A DNA stretch of 64,000 nt from Mycolicibacterium crocinum (GCF_022370635.2 NZ_CP092362.2:3534001-3598000), one strand, 5' to 3'; shown: positions 9,101-18,957, counted from the stretch's first letter. Translations and numbers: made by a program. The notes: generated by a model from the letters alone, not told the origin.

Positions 9101-9238
9101 ATCGCCGTTCCCTCCTACCCACGTTGTGAGCCGTGCCACACCCCCGACGCACGTGTTGCCGCGATGGTCCGCAGTGAAACCGCTCCACGAGTTCTCACAG
9201 TCAGATCGCACGAAAGCGCCGGGCGCAGCAGTAGCCGT

Positions 9239-10246
9239 CTACCGGCTCCCCACCGCCAGGGCCACCGCGGCTGCTCCCCCGGCCACCGCGACGATGGGCG
9301 CCGCGTGTTCCCGCAGCCACCACTGCGGGCTATGAGCGTGAGATCGGTCGTCGAAAGCACCGTGAGCCCCGTGGTCGGCACCAGGTTCGTCATCTCGTGG
9401 CTGCCAGATATTGGGCTGGGTGCGGGGTGCGAGCGCATCGGTCTGTTGCGACGCATACCCCGTCCGCGCGAGGTAGCGGTCGAGTACCCGCGGTGCCACC
9501 CGCTGGCCCAGCAGCGTCGCCACTGTGCTGGCTCCCACCCAGAACTGTTTGCGCTGAGGATGTTTCGCGGCGAACAGCACCGCGCGCGCGGCGATCTCCG
9601 GCTGATAGATCGGCGGTACCGGTTGCGGATGCTTCGGAAGCCGGGACAACACCCAGGAGAACTGCGGGGTGTTGACCGCAGGCATCTGCACCACCGTGAC
9701 GTGGACGTTGCTGTGGTCGTGCAGCAGTTCGGTGCGCAGTGATTCAGTGAAGCCGTTGAGGGCGTGTTTGGCTCCGCAGTACGCCGACTGCAACGGGATG
9801 CCCCGGCCGCCGAGCGCCGAGCCGACCTGCACGATCGCTCCGGCGTTGCGGGGCCGCATCCGGTGCAGCGCGGCCATCGTGCCGTAGACGAACCCCAGAT
9901 AGGTCACCTCGGTGACGTGCCTGAACTCGTCGGGAGTGATCTCGTGGAAAGGCGCAAACACCGACGTGAATGCGACGTTGACCCAGATGTCGATCGGTCC
10001 CAGTTCGGATTCGACAGCCTGCGCCGCGGCGTCCACCTGCGGGTAGTCCGACATGTCGGTGGGGATGACAAGTGCTCGGGCGCCGCACTTTTCGACGTCG
10101 GCAGCCGCCGCTTCGAGGCCGGTTCGCCCGCGGGCCAGGAGGGCGACGTTGGCGCCCGCCCGCCCGAACTCGCGCGCCACCGCTCGTCCGATGCCTGCAC
10201 TGGCGCCGGTGACGACGACCGTCTTTCCCTTGACCGACGTACTCAT
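9239..10246 (-). CDS. Short-chain dehydrogenase/reductase with C-terminal hydrophobic tail
   Basis: A 335-residue SDR. The NAD(P) motif TGASAGIG is at residues 14-21 and the catalytic SAYCGAKHA (Tyr, Lys) near residue 157. After the roughly 250-residue enzyme core there is an extension ending in an alanine/valine-rich stretch that could anchor the protein in the membrane. The start overlaps the stop of the GH15 gene by 4 bp (ATGA), so the two are translationally coupled. The substrate is unknown. Confidence 0.85.
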   Translation of the reverse strand: MSTSVKGKTVVVTGASAGIGRAVAREFGRAGANVALLARGRTGLEAAAADVEKCGARALVIPTDMSDYPQVDAAAQAVESELGPIDIWVNVAFTSVFAPFHEITPDEFRHVTEVTYLGFVYGTMAALHRMRPRNAGAIVQVGSALGGRGIPLQSAYCGAKHALNGFTESLRTELLHDHSNVHVTVVQMPAVNTPQFSWVLSRLPKHPQPVPPIYQPEIAARAVLFAAKHPQRKQFWVGASTVATLLGQRVAPRVLDRYLARTGYASQQTDALAPRTQPNIWQPRDDEPGADHGAHGAFDDRSHAHSPQWWLREHAAPIVAVAGGAAAVALAVGSR

Positions 10247-12024
10247 GAGTCATTCCTTTCCTTGTCTGGCGCGTGCTGCGCGAGTCGGGCGGACGCTTCG
10301 AACATCAGGGCGTGGACGAACGCTTGCGGCAGGTTGCCGCGGAGCTGGCGTTGCCGGATGTCGTACTCCTCGGAGAACAGACCTGGCGTGCCACACCCGG
10401 CGCGATTGCGTTCGAAGTACCGGAACGCGTCCACGGTGTGGCCCTGCTGCAGCGCGGACAGGGCCATCACGAAGCCGCACAACAGGAATGCGCTGTCGTG
10501 GGCGCCCAGACCGCGCTCGGAGCGATACCGGTAGACGTAGTAGTCACGGCTGAGTTCGCGCTCGACCGCACGATAGGTGGCCACCGAGCGCGGGTCGTCA
10601 TGTGGCAGCGCGCCGCGTAAGGCGGGGAACAGCAGTGCGCCGTCGACGCGTTCGTCGTCGGGCGCACGCTGCCAGCGCCCGGTGGGATGCAGGGATTTCG
10701 CGGAGGTGTCGGCCACGATCCGGTCGGCGAGGGTACTGAGCCGGCCCGCGTCGCGGGCCGCGCCGGCAGCCGCCACCGCGCGCAGCCCCGAGGCGCACGC
10801 GAGCCGCGAATGTGCCCACAGTTTGTTGTCGAGTTCCCAGATACCCGCATCGGGCCGGTCCAAGTTGTCCTCGATGGCATCGACCGCGACGTCGATCGCG
10901 TGTGCGGCGTCACTGGTCAGCACATCGTGGCGGTGGGCGGCGGCGAACAACAGCAGCGCCTCGCCGAACATGTCGAGCTGGAACTGATCGCGGACGTGAT
11001 TGCCTGCCAAGTCGTAGCCGCCGGGATACCCGGCGAGATCGAGTCGTCGCTGCTCCGGGACCGCCAAGCCGGTGCCGGTATAGGCCGGCATCAGCTTCGG
11101 ACCGTCGGCAAGAAGCCGTTCGGATACGAATGAGACTGCAGTGCAGAGCAATTCGTGAGGCCCGTCGGCGGCGACGGCGACTCCGGCGTAGCTCTGGTCG
11201 CGGATCCAGGCGTACCGGTAGTCGTAGTTGGCACCTTCGTTGACCCGTTCGGGCAGGCTCATGGTGGCGGCTGCGACCATCGCGCCGGTGGCTGTCGTCA
11301 TCCCGCGCATCACCGCGTAGCTGTGCTCGGCATCGCGGGGTGCGGCTGTCCGGCCGAACCGCGGAATGGCTTCCGCCCATGCCTTTTCGGTGTCGGCCCA
11401 GGCCTGTGGCGCCACCACCGGCCGGCGCGGCAGTTCATGTTCGGAGAGTTCGAGAACCAGGTCCACACTGTCACCCTCGTGCAGCACCACGCCTGCGCTC
11501 AGCGCGCGGTCGGCGGCCCCGTTCCCGGTGACCTGCGCGTCCGGGGCGCCGGACCAGCGCATACGTAGGGACCCGACGGTGGCCGACCAGGTGCCGGTCG
11601 CATCGTCGCGGCGGATGTTGCGCATGTGCTTGTGGCCGAAGGAGGCCGCGGGCCGCAACAGCACATCGAGGCGGGCGTCGCCGCGGATCGCCTCGATGCG
11701 CCGCAACATCACGACGGTCTCGGGACGCCCAGGATAGGCCAGCGCCTCACGGCATTCGGTGATGCCCGATGTCGTCACCCATCGAGACCGCCAGATCAGC
11801 GAGCGGGGCTCGTAGTAGCCGCCCCACACCGACGGCGCGGCCGGGGTTACGGTGTAGCTGCCGCCACCGCCGATCAGGGAGCTGAAGACGGCGTCGCTGT
11901 CCCAGTGCGGCGCGCACATCCAGGCGTATTCGCCGTGCGGCCCGATCAGCACACCGCGTTCGCCATCGGCGATGAACGCGTAGTCCCGCAGTGTCCAGGG
12001 TTCGGGCGTGCTCGGCGTCGACAT
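10243..12024 (-). CDS. Glycoside hydrolase family 15 (glucoamylase/trehalase-like)
   Basis: A 593-residue protein. The N-terminal beta-rich domain starts with YAFIADGERGVLIGPHGEYAW-type sequence found in trehalase-like GH15 enzymes. The (alpha/alpha)6 catalytic domain contains YDYRYAWIRDQS and, near the end, LFSEEYD followed by GNLPQAFVHAL, where the catalytic glutamate is expected. Such enzymes release glucose from alpha-glucosides; in mycobacteria one characterised relative is a trehalase. There is no signal peptide, so it is probably cytosolic. It is the first gene of a coupled pair with the SDR. Confidence 0.85.
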   Translation of the reverse strand: MSTPSTPEPWTLRDYAFIADGERGVLIGPHGEYAWMCAPHWDSDAVFSSLIGGGGSYTVTPAAPSVWGGYYEPRSLIWRSRWVTTSGITECREALAYPGRPETVVMLRRIEAIRGDARLDVLLRPAASFGHKHMRNIRRDDATGTWSATVGSLRMRWSGAPDAQVTGNGAADRALSAGVVLHEGDSVDLVLELSEHELPRRPVVAPQAWADTEKAWAEAIPRFGRTAAPRDAEHSYAVMRGMTTATGAMVAAATMSLPERVNEGANYDYRYAWIRDQSYAGVAVAADGPHELLCTAVSFVSERLLADGPKLMPAYTGTGLAVPEQRRLDLAGYPGGYDLAGNHVRDQFQLDMFGEALLLFAAAHRHDVLTSDAAHAIDVAVDAIEDNLDRPDAGIWELDNKLWAHSRLACASGLRAVAAAGAARDAGRLSTLADRIVADTSAKSLHPTGRWQRAPDDERVDGALLFPALRGALPHDDPRSVATYRAVERELSRDYYVYRYRSERGLGAHDSAFLLCGFVMALSALQQGHTVDAFRYFERNRAGCGTPGLFSEEYDIRQRQLRGNLPQAFVHALMFEASARLAQHAPDKERNDS

Positions 12025-12092
12025 GCTGATCGGCTACCCGGCGGCGCACCGGATCCATCGGGTCTTGGGCAATCCTCACCGAACGTTTAATT

Positions 12093-12110
12093 AGTTGCCT
12101 CACGGCAACT
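12093..12110. terminator. Short hairpin between GH15 and CrtI-like genes
   Basis: AGTTGCC and GGCAACT are perfect 7-bp arms around a TCAC loop. On the minus strand the hairpin follows the CrtI-like stop by 12 bp and runs into an A/T-rich AATTAA stretch. It could be a weak terminator for that gene, or an operator for the GH15 operon whose start is about 70 bp further on. Confidence 0.4.
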
Positions 12111-12121
12111 GTTTTGTCAGG

Positions 12122-13618
12122 TCAACTTCCGGGACCGATGTCGGGCAGCTCACGAATGCCGAATTGCTCGCGCAGGACGTGGGTCGCGGCGTGCATGCCA
12201 CACATTCCGTGCACTCCGGGCCCGGGTGGAGTCGAGCCCGAGCACAGATACACGTTGTCCAGCGGCGTGCGGTAGGGGTTCCACCGCGGCACCGGCCGGG
12301 CCAGGATGCGATACATCGACACCGTGCCCACCGCGATGTCACCGCCGACATAGTTGGGATTGTGCCCCGCCATCGCGGCGGCCGGGATGCAACGCGAGCC
12401 GATCACCACATCACGGAAGCCGGGGGCGAACCGTTCGATGTGTGCAGTCACCACCTCGGTCATGTCGTGGGTCGAGCTGTTCGGTACGTGGGCATACGTC
12501 CACAGCGGCCGGCTTCCGCCGGGCCCGAACCGGGTTGGGTCCACCACGGTCGGCTGACTGGCCAGCGTCATCGGAGTCGGACTGTGCCGGCCGGCCGCGG
12601 TGTCGGCCTCGGCCTGCTTCATCTCCTCGCGGCTGCCACCGATGTGCAGGGTTCCCGCCTCGGCCAGTCGCGCATCCGTCCACGGCACCGGGCCCGACAA
12701 CGCGAAATCGACTTTGGCAACCCCGTTTCCGGGCGTGAAGCGCCCGAGCGCCGACCGATAGCTCTCGGGCAACCGAGCCCCGAACACCTTCGTCAGCGTC
12801 CACGGCGAGGTGTCGAACAGGTACGTCCGTGCCGGTGGTAGCTGGGCGGAGTCGGTGATCTGACAATCGGTGACGACCTCGGCCCCGCGGTCGGCAAGAT
12901 CGGCCAGTAACGCCTGGGTGATCGACTGGCTGCCGCCGACCGGTATCGGCCACCCATGACTGTGCGCCAACGTGCCGAGAAGCAGCGCCGTCGCCGCACC
13001 GGCCAGTGACGGGATCTCGACGTTGGCGTGGGCGGAAACACCCGTCAGTAGTGCACCGGCGCGCGGCGCCCTGGTCAACCGATCCCACAGCGGGGTCCCC
13101 AGCTCCAACGCCCGAGCAGCTAGCGCCGCCGTCCCCGCCAACCCGGAGGGCCGCACCGCACTGCCCGGCAGGTGCCGAACATCAGAGAGTCCTAGATCGC
13201 GAACGGCCGACCAGCCCTCGACGAGCGGAGCCATCACCCGGCGATACGTCCGGCCTTCGTGCGCGCCGTCCTCGGCCAACTCGCCGACCGTGCGGTTGAG
13301 ATCCTCATAGGCCACCGCGGCCCGGCCGTCGAGCAACGGCTGAGCGAACGGGATCAACGGGTGCCGCAACTCGACGCCGCGCGCACGAAGATCGAACCGT
13401 TCGAAGAACGGCGAGGCCACCGCCATTGGGTGCACCGCTGAACACACATCGTGCAGCAGCGGCACTCCGAGGTCGAGTTCCTCGGTGCGGGCACCGCCGC
13501 CGAGCGTCGATTCGGACTCCAGCACACGGACCGACAACCCGGCCGCGGCGGCGATCACGGCGGCCGCGAGCCCGTTCGGGCCGGAGCCCACGACCACCAC
13601 GTCCACCGGTGCGCTCAT
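12122..13618 (-). CDS. NAD(P)/FAD-dependent oxidoreductase, phytoene desaturase (CrtI)-like
   Basis: A 498-residue flavoprotein. The N-terminal FAD motif VVVVGSGPNGLAAAVIA is followed by the ESESTLGGGARTEEL segment of the CrtI/carotenoid isomerase group. The C-terminal NVYLCSGSTPPGPGVHGMCG closes the FAD site. Proteins of this type desaturate or isomerise isoprenoids, but many mycobacterial members have no assigned substrate, and no carotenoid genes are nearby. The ATG at 13618 is chosen because the fold begins at once. It diverges from the DUF421 gene with a 62-bp gap. Confidence 0.8.
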   Translation of the reverse strand: MSAPVDVVVVGSGPNGLAAAVIAAAAGLSVRVLESESTLGGGARTEELDLGVPLLHDVCSAVHPMAVASPFFERFDLRARGVELRHPLIPFAQPLLDGRAAVAYEDLNRTVGELAEDGAHEGRTYRRVMAPLVEGWSAVRDLGLSDVRHLPGSAVRPSGLAGTAALAARALELGTPLWDRLTRAPRAGALLTGVSAHANVEIPSLAGAATALLLGTLAHSHGWPIPVGGSQSITQALLADLADRGAEVVTDCQITDSAQLPPARTYLFDTSPWTLTKVFGARLPESYRSALGRFTPGNGVAKVDFALSGPVPWTDARLAEAGTLHIGGSREEMKQAEADTAAGRHSPTPMTLASQPTVVDPTRFGPGGSRPLWTYAHVPNSSTHDMTEVVTAHIERFAPGFRDVVIGSRCIPAAAMAGHNPNYVGGDIAVGTVSMYRILARPVPRWNPYRTPLDNVYLCSGSTPPGPGVHGMCGMHAATHVLREQFGIRELPDIGPGS

Positions 13619-13680
13619 CGTCGTCAGGTACCACTGCTCGGACCCTGCTAACCGTCGCCGGGCGGGGTATTCCGCGGGCC

Positions 13681-14205
13681 ATGATCGATTGGGCCAAGGT
13701 CTTCGCGCTGCAGACCCCACCGCTGGAGATCGTCATCCGCGGCACGCTGATGTACCTCGCGCTGTTCACGTTGCTGCGGGTGCTGCTCAAGCGTGAGAGC
13801 GGAACCACCGGCATGACCGACCTGCTGGTGGTGGTGTTGATCGCCGACGCCGCGCAGAACGGCATGGCCGGGACTTATGACTCGGTTTCCGACGGACTGC
13901 TGCTGGTGGCTGTGATCATCGGGTGGTCGTTTGTGCTTGATGTGATCGCCTACCGCTGGAAGTGGGCTGAGCGGCTGATCCGGCCGCGGGCCCTGCCGTT
14001 GGTTCGTGATGGTCAAATGTTGCGCCGCAACATGCGTCGCGAGTTGGTTACTGCCGAAGAACTGATGGGTCAGCTGCGTCAGCAAGGCATTGACGACATC
14101 AGCCGGGTCAGCCGCGCCTACATGGAATCCGACGGGGAGTTCAGCTTTGTGATGGCGTCCGGTGAACCGCACACTCAGCGAAAGCCTCGCAGACAACGGG
14201 TGTGA
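13681..14205 (+). CDS. DUF421 (YetF-type) membrane protein
   Basis: A 174-residue protein. Three hydrophobic segments in the first 90 residues (LMYLALFTLLRVLL, LLVVVLIADAAQ, LLLVAVIIGWSFVLDVIAY) are followed by a small soluble domain with RNMRRELVTAEELMGQLRQQG and ISRVSRAYMESDGEFSF. This is the DUF421/YetF architecture, a conserved bacterial membrane family of unclear function. The ATG at 13681 starts directly at the hydrophobic N-terminus. It stands alone between divergent and convergent neighbours. Confidence 0.8.
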   Translation: MIDWAKVFALQTPPLEIVIRGTLMYLALFTLLRVLLKRESGTTGMTDLLVVVLIADAAQNGMAGTYDSVSDGLLLVAVIIGWSFVLDVIAYRWKWAERLIRPRALPLVRDGQMLRRNMRRELVTAEELMGQLRQQGIDDISRVSRAYMESDGEFSFVMASGEPHTQRKPRRQRV

Positions 14206-14215
14206 TTGGGGTCGG

Positions 14216-14830
14216 TCACCGCTTCGCGATAGCGTGCCAGGCCAGATCGGCGATGGCGGCGCAGTAGTGATCGGCGATCGGCTCCCGGGTGTAGAGCGCG
14301 CGCACGTTGATCGGGGCGAGCACGAGTTGCATCGCGGCGATGGTGTCGACGCCGTCGCGCAGCTCACCGCGCGCGGCTGCCCGGTCGAACACCAAGCGGA
14401 TGCCGGCGAACCGCCTCATCCAGAACGCCATCCTGGTGTCATCGGCGAATGCGGCTCGATCGTCGACCACCATCGCCCGCAGGAGGCTGCGGCCCACGGT
14501 GTCGTTGACCTGCTCGGCCACCGCCGTGGCCAGAGCCTGCAGATCGGTGCGCAGTGAGCCGGTGTCCGGCGGGGTGAGAACGTCGTTGCTCCAGTACAGC
14601 AGCGCCTCGAGTGCGAGCCGGCTGCCGTCGCCCCAGTACTTGGTCACCACTGATTCGTCGATTTTGTGACGTGCGCACATCGTCGGGACGTCGAACCGCT
14701 CCAGGCCCCATCGGGTCAGCTCGTCGTACACGGCGGTCATCACCGCGTGCCGGACGTCCTCGGGGACGCCGGCGTCGGCGCTCTCGGCATCGGTTGTGAT
14801 CGCTCGACCTCCCACCCGTGCGGTGTCCAT
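14216..14830 (-). CDS. TetR-family transcriptional regulator
   Basis: A 204-residue regulator. The N-terminal helix-turn-helix spans about residues 30-70 (VMTAVYDELTRWGLERFDV, CARHKIDESVVTKYWG) and is followed by an all-helical ligand domain. The start at 14830 is preferred because the protein then opens with a short disordered arm before the DNA-binding domain. It diverges from the secreted protein gene at 14959, the likeliest target. The ligand is unknown. Confidence 0.8.
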   Translation of the reverse strand: MDTARVGGRAITTDAESADAGVPEDVRHAVMTAVYDELTRWGLERFDVPTMCARHKIDESVVTKYWGDGSRLALEALLYWSNDVLTPPDTGSLRTDLQALATAVAEQVNDTVGRSLLRAMVVDDRAAFADDTRMAFWMRRFAGIRLVFDRAAARGELRDGVDTIAAMQLVLAPINVRALYTREPIADHYCAAIADLAWHAIAKR

Positions 14831-14958
14831 ATCCAGTGAACCATCCCCCGGGTGGGGTTCTCGAGCAATCGGCTGTAACGCCACGCGGCGATAGCGGCAC
14901 CACTGCGGTGAAGACCCCGCACACCGCGGGTGCCAGTGCATCAAGGAGTTACCTCGAC

Positions 14959-15624
14959 ATGAAACCGACCACTCGCGCCATCGCCATGGGAATTGGTCTG
15001 GCGATCGTCAATGTCGCCGCGGTCGTCGGCTTGGCAGCCGGTCAGGCAAACGCGGTCACGATGCCCTCCGACGGAACCTTCATCGTCGACATGGCCGCCC
15101 AGAACGAGCCGCCGATGACGCTGGCGGTGACCGTCGACGGCGACAAGGTCGTCGGCTACGCAACGAACGGAACAGACGAGGAGGCATGGTTCTTCGGGTC
15201 GCAGCACGGCGGCAAGGTGAGCATGGCATCGATGTACGCCGACCGGATCGACGCCACCTACGACGGTTCGGCATTGCGCGGCACGCTCACCATGAACGAC
15301 GCCTCGGCGCCGCACGCTTTCAGCGCAGCACCCGCCGCCGCTCCCGCAGGCATCTACACCGCGACGATGAACTCCTCGCGCGCATCGTGGGTGGTGCGGC
15401 CAGACCACACGATGATCGGCGTGATGGACAACAGCGCCCCCGGTGATCACAAGGTGACCGACGCGCTGGCGGCCCAGCAGCAGCAGCATCTCGAGCAGGT
15501 CCGGCAGATGCGCATCGATCAGCAGATGCGTCAGGCACCGCCGATGCAGTTCGGAACCTGGAGCGCGAATATCGATTCGACGCAGGTGACGGCGACGCGA
15601 GTGAGCGGCGGCATGCGGTTCTGA
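14959..15624 (+). CDS. Secreted hypothetical protein
   Basis: A 221-residue exported protein of unrecognised family. The signal peptide is clear: a basic start, a hydrophobic run IGLAIVNVAAVVGLAAG and a cleavage-like site ANA near residue 34. The mature part has repeated strand-like segments (MTLAVTVDGDKVVGYATNG, ALRGTLTMND) and a glutamine/methionine-rich segment near residues 172-195. AAGGAG lies 10 bp before the ATG and fixes the start. It diverges from the TetR gene. Confidence 0.75.
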   Translation: MKPTTRAIAMGIGLAIVNVAAVVGLAAGQANAVTMPSDGTFIVDMAAQNEPPMTLAVTVDGDKVVGYATNGTDEEAWFFGSQHGGKVSMASMYADRIDATYDGSALRGTLTMNDASAPHAFSAAPAAAPAGIYTATMNSSRASWVVRPDHTMIGVMDNSAPGDHKVTDALAAQQQQHLEQVRQMRIDQQMRQAPPMQFGTWSANIDSTQVTATRVSGGMRF

Positions 15625-15630
15625 ACCCGG

Positions 15631-15646
15631 CTGCGCACCCGCGCAG
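15631..15646 (+). terminator. GC-rich hairpin after the secreted protein gene
   Basis: CTGCGC and GCGCAG form 6-bp arms around an ACCC loop, 6 bp after the stop codon. There is no T-tract, as is common in mycobacteria. It is a plausible weak terminator before the MFS gene. Confidence 0.4.
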
Positions 15647-15717
15647 TCTGCAATCAGCCGACGTTCGCCGCGATTATCGTTATCGTGCTGGTGACTTCGA
15701 TTGCAGGAGAACGCACT

Positions 15718-17037
15718 TTGCCCAGCGATGATCACATAGCGAACACATCCCCCCTTCGCCGGGTGATCGTCGGGGCGTCGATCGGAAACGCCGTCGAGTG
15801 GTACGACTTCGCGATCTACGGCTTCCTCGCCACGATCATCTCGGTCAAGTTCTTCCCGCCCGGCAACGAAACAGCCGCACTGTTGAACACCTTCGCGATC
15901 TTCGCCGCCGCGTTCTTCATGCGCCCACTGGGCGGGTTCTTCTTCGGCCCGCTGGGTGATCGCATCGGCCGTCAGCGGGTGCTGGCCGTGGTGATCCTGT
16001 TGATGTCCGGCTCAACGCTGTTGATCGGCATGTTGCCCACCTACGCCGCCGTCGGCGTGGCGTCCCCCCTGTTACTGCTGCTGTTGCGTTGTCTGCAGGG
16101 CTTCTCCTCCGGCGGCGAATATGGCGGCGGCGCATGTTATCTCGCGGAATTTGCGACCGATCGCCGCCGCGGACTGGTGGTCGGATTCCTGGTCTGGTCG
16201 GCGGTGCTGGGCTTCTTGCTCGGTTCGGTCACCGTGACCCTGCTGACGACACTGCTGCCCGCCGGCGCCATGGAGAGTTACGGCTGGCGGATTCCGTTCC
16301 TGCTAGCTGGCCCGCTGGGTCTGGTGGGTCTCTATATCCGGCTGCGGTTGCAGGACACTCCGGCCTTCGCCGAGCTGTCCGAGGCCGACGAGGTGGCCGC
16401 ATCACCGCTTCGGGAGGCCGTCACGACGGCGTGGGTACCAATCCTTCAGGTCATCGGACTGATGATCATCCACAATGTCGCGTTCTATGTGGTGTTCACT
16501 TATCTGCCAACCTATTTCATCAAGACGCTGCACTTCTCCAAGTCGGCGTCGTTCGCCTCCATCACCACGGCCAGCGTCGTCGCGCTGATACTTATCCTGC
16601 CGCTAGCGGCGTTGTCCGATCGCATCGGGCGCCGGCCGATGTTGATTGCCGGTGCGGTCGCCTTCGTCGCGCTGTCGTATCCGGCATTCGTGATGCTGAA
16701 TTCGGGGTCACTGGTCTACGCCGTTGCGGCGCATTGCCTGCTAGCCGCGATCGAGGCGGTGTTCGTCTCGGTGTCGCTGGTGGTGGCGGCCGAGTTGTTC
16801 GCCACCCGCCTGCGCTACAGCGGACTCTCGATCGGCTACAACGTCTCAGTGGCCGTGTTCGGCGGCACCACACCGTACGTGGTGACGTGGTTGGCCGCCC
16901 GCACCGGCAACGCCTATGCCGCAGGCATTTACGTGACCATCGCCGCAGTCGTGTCGCTGGCCACCGTGCTGACAATTCGGGAAACGAAAGGCAAGCCCCT
17001 GCAGGAGCTGGGGGTCACAGCTCCAGCAGCACCGTGA
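15718..17037 (+). CDS. MFS transporter, metabolite:H+ symporter type
   Basis: A 12-helix carrier of 439 residues. The opening RRVIVGASIGNAVEWYDFAIYG is characteristic of the metabolite:H+ symporter branch, which includes proline/betaine, alpha-ketoglutarate and shikimate carriers. The GDRIGRQRVL loop after helix 2 and DRIGRRPM loop midway are standard MFS motifs. AGGAGA at 15705-15710 sits 7 bp before a TTG at 15718, so I prefer this start; a GTG at 15685 would add 11 residues. The substrate is probably an organic acid or zwitterion. The 3' end overlaps dtd by 23 bp. Confidence 0.85.
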   Translation: MPSDDHIANTSPLRRVIVGASIGNAVEWYDFAIYGFLATIISVKFFPPGNETAALLNTFAIFAAAFFMRPLGGFFFGPLGDRIGRQRVLAVVILLMSGSTLLIGMLPTYAAVGVASPLLLLLLRCLQGFSSGGEYGGGACYLAEFATDRRRGLVVGFLVWSAVLGFLLGSVTVTLLTTLLPAGAMESYGWRIPFLLAGPLGLVGLYIRLRLQDTPAFAELSEADEVAASPLREAVTTAWVPILQVIGLMIIHNVAFYVVFTYLPTYFIKTLHFSKSASFASITTASVVALILILPLAALSDRIGRRPMLIAGAVAFVALSYPAFVMLNSGSLVYAVAAHCLLAAIEAVFVSVSLVVAAELFATRLRYSGLSIGYNVSVAVFGGTTPYVVTWLAARTGNAYAAGIYVTIAAVVSLATVLTIRETKGKPLQELGVTAPAAP

Positions 17038-17446
17038 CGGGGCCGTCGTTCACCAGCGAGACTTTCATATCCGCGCCGAACACCCCGGTTTCGACGCGGG
17101 CACCCAACTCCCGCAACGCATCGGCGAACACCGTGACGAGTGGTTCGGCGACCGATCCGGGCGCCGCCGCGTTCCAACTCGGTCTGCGCCCCTTCACGGT
17201 GTTGGCGTACAGCGTGAACTGACTGATCACCAGGATTGGCGCGCGGGTGTCGGCGGCCGACCGCTCATCGTCGAGAATGCGCAATTGCCAGAGCTTTTCA
17301 GCCATCCGGCGAGCAACGGCATCGGTGTCGGAATGGGTGACGCCGACCAGTGCCAGCAGGCCCTGACCGGACGGCCGGATCTCACCGACCACGTCACCAC
17401 CCACCGACACCGACGCCGCGGTGACCCGTTGCACCAGCACTCGCAT
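17015..17446 (-). CDS. dtd: D-aminoacyl-tRNA deacylase
   Basis: A 143-residue enzyme that removes wrongly attached D-amino acids from tRNA. The start MRVLVQRVTAASVSV, the SQFTLYA motif near residue 75 and the C-terminal NDGPVTVLLEL are diagnostic, and the length matches the family. It is a housekeeping gene unrelated to its neighbours. It ends convergently with the MFS gene. Confidence 0.95.
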   Translation of the reverse strand: MRVLVQRVTAASVSVGGDVVGEIRPSGQGLLALVGVTHSDTDAVARRMAEKLWQLRILDDERSAADTRAPILVISQFTLYANTVKGRRPSWNAAAPGSVAEPLVTVFADALRELGARVETGVFGADMKVSLVNDGPVTVLLEL

Positions 17447-17482
17447 GGGTGCCGATGCTAGTGCGCGACAGTCGGGTCCGCG

Positions 17483-18919
17483 CTACTCCCCCGTGCCGGC
17501 CGGCGCATAGCCCAGGATGGCCTTGGACTCGAGGAACTCGTCGAGTCCCTCTTCGCCCCATTCGCGGCCGTTACCGCTCTGCTTGTAGCCGCCGAACGGC
17601 GCGGTGATGTCGAACGCGTGGTTGATGGTCACCGTCCCTGCGCGGATCCGGCGGGCCAGGGTGCGGGCCTGTTCCAGATCGGCGCCCGAGACGTAGCCAT
17701 AGAGGCCGTAGTCGGTGTCGTTGCCGATCTCGATGGCCTGATCCAGATCGTCGTAGCCGAGGATGCACACCACCGGCCCGAAGATCTCCTCGCGGGCGAT
17801 CGTCATGTCGTTGTTCACGTCGGCGAACACGGTGGGGCGCACGTAATACCCGGTGTCGACGCCGTCGGGGCGGCCGGGGCCGCCGGCGACCACCGTCGCG
17901 CCCTCCTCGATACCCTTCTGGATCAGACCCTGGACCTTCTCGAACTGCATCTTCGATGCCACCGGACCGATCGCCGAATTATCGGACAGATCAGCGACTT
18001 TGACCCCTTCGGCGGTCGCACGAGCCACTGTGACGGCCTCGTCGAGCCGCGAATTCGGCACCAGCATCCGAGATGGGGCGTTACAGCTCTGGCCGGAGTT
18101 CACCATCATCACCGAGACACCGGCCGCAACGCTCTGTGCGAAGGCGTCGTCGTCGAGCACGATATTCGGGCTCTTGCCGCCGAGTTCCTGAGCCACCCGC
18201 TTGACCGTCGGTGCCGCGTTGCGCGCGACCTCGATACCGGCCCGGGTCGATCCGGTGAACGACACCATGTCGATGCCGGGGTGGCTGGACAGGGCGGTGC
18301 CGACGCCCGGCCCGTCACCGAAGACCATGTTGTAGACCCCGGCCGGCACGCCTGCCGCATCCATGACCTCGGTGAAGATCTGCCCGCTGAAGGGCGCGAC
18401 CTCCGACGGCTTGAGTACCATCGTGCAACCGGCGGCCAGGGCGGGGAACACCTTGCAGGCGATCTGGTTGATCGGCCAGTTCCACGGGGTGATCAGCCCG
18501 CATACCCCGATCGGCTCCTTCGCGACCAGGGTGGCACCCTTCTGCTCCTCGAAGGAGTAGTTCTTCAGCACGTCGATGGCGGTGGACAGCTGCAGCATGC
18601 CCATCATCACCTGGGAGCCCGATGCCAGCGAGGGCGGTGCGCCCATCTCCTCGTGCACCGCGTCGCCCAAGTCACCGGCGCGCTTCTGGTATTCGGCCAG
18701 CACCGCTTCCAGTACCTCGAGGCGCTCTTCGCGCGTCGACTGTGCCCAGGTGTTGAACGCCTTGCGAGCGGCCTTGACCGCCTTGTCGACATCGGCTTCG
18801 CTGCCGATCGCGATCTTGCCGCCGACCTGCTCGGTGGTCGGGTTGTCGACGTCGAGAGTCTTCAGCTCGATTGGGTCCACCCACTGGCCATCGATGTAGA
18901 ACTTCAGATATTCACGCAT
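17483..18919 (-). CDS. Aldehyde dehydrogenase
   Basis: A 478-residue NAD(P)-dependent aldehyde dehydrogenase. The catalytic glutamate is in QELGGKSPN near residue 245 and the catalytic cysteine in NSGQSCNAPS near residue 280; the ITPWNWP segment marks the coenzyme-binding domain. It oxidises an aldehyde to an acid. It is the last gene of the left-pointing catabolic operon, 38 bp behind the ThDP enzyme, which suggests it oxidises the aldehyde that enzyme releases. That link is an inference. Confidence 0.9.
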   Translation of the reverse strand: MREYLKFYIDGQWVDPIELKTLDVDNPTTEQVGGKIAIGSEADVDKAVKAARKAFNTWAQSTREERLEVLEAVLAEYQKRAGDLGDAVHEEMGAPPSLASGSQVMMGMLQLSTAIDVLKNYSFEEQKGATLVAKEPIGVCGLITPWNWPINQIACKVFPALAAGCTMVLKPSEVAPFSGQIFTEVMDAAGVPAGVYNMVFGDGPGVGTALSSHPGIDMVSFTGSTRAGIEVARNAAPTVKRVAQELGGKSPNIVLDDDAFAQSVAAGVSVMMVNSGQSCNAPSRMLVPNSRLDEAVTVARATAEGVKVADLSDNSAIGPVASKMQFEKVQGLIQKGIEEGATVVAGGPGRPDGVDTGYYVRPTVFADVNNDMTIAREEIFGPVVCILGYDDLDQAIEIGNDTDYGLYGYVSGADLEQARTLARRIRAGTVTINHAFDITAPFGGYKQSGNGREWGEEGLDEFLESKAILGYAPAGTGE

Positions 18920-18957
18920 GGCTCTCATCCTCCTCAATCCTTGCCCGCCCGTGGTCG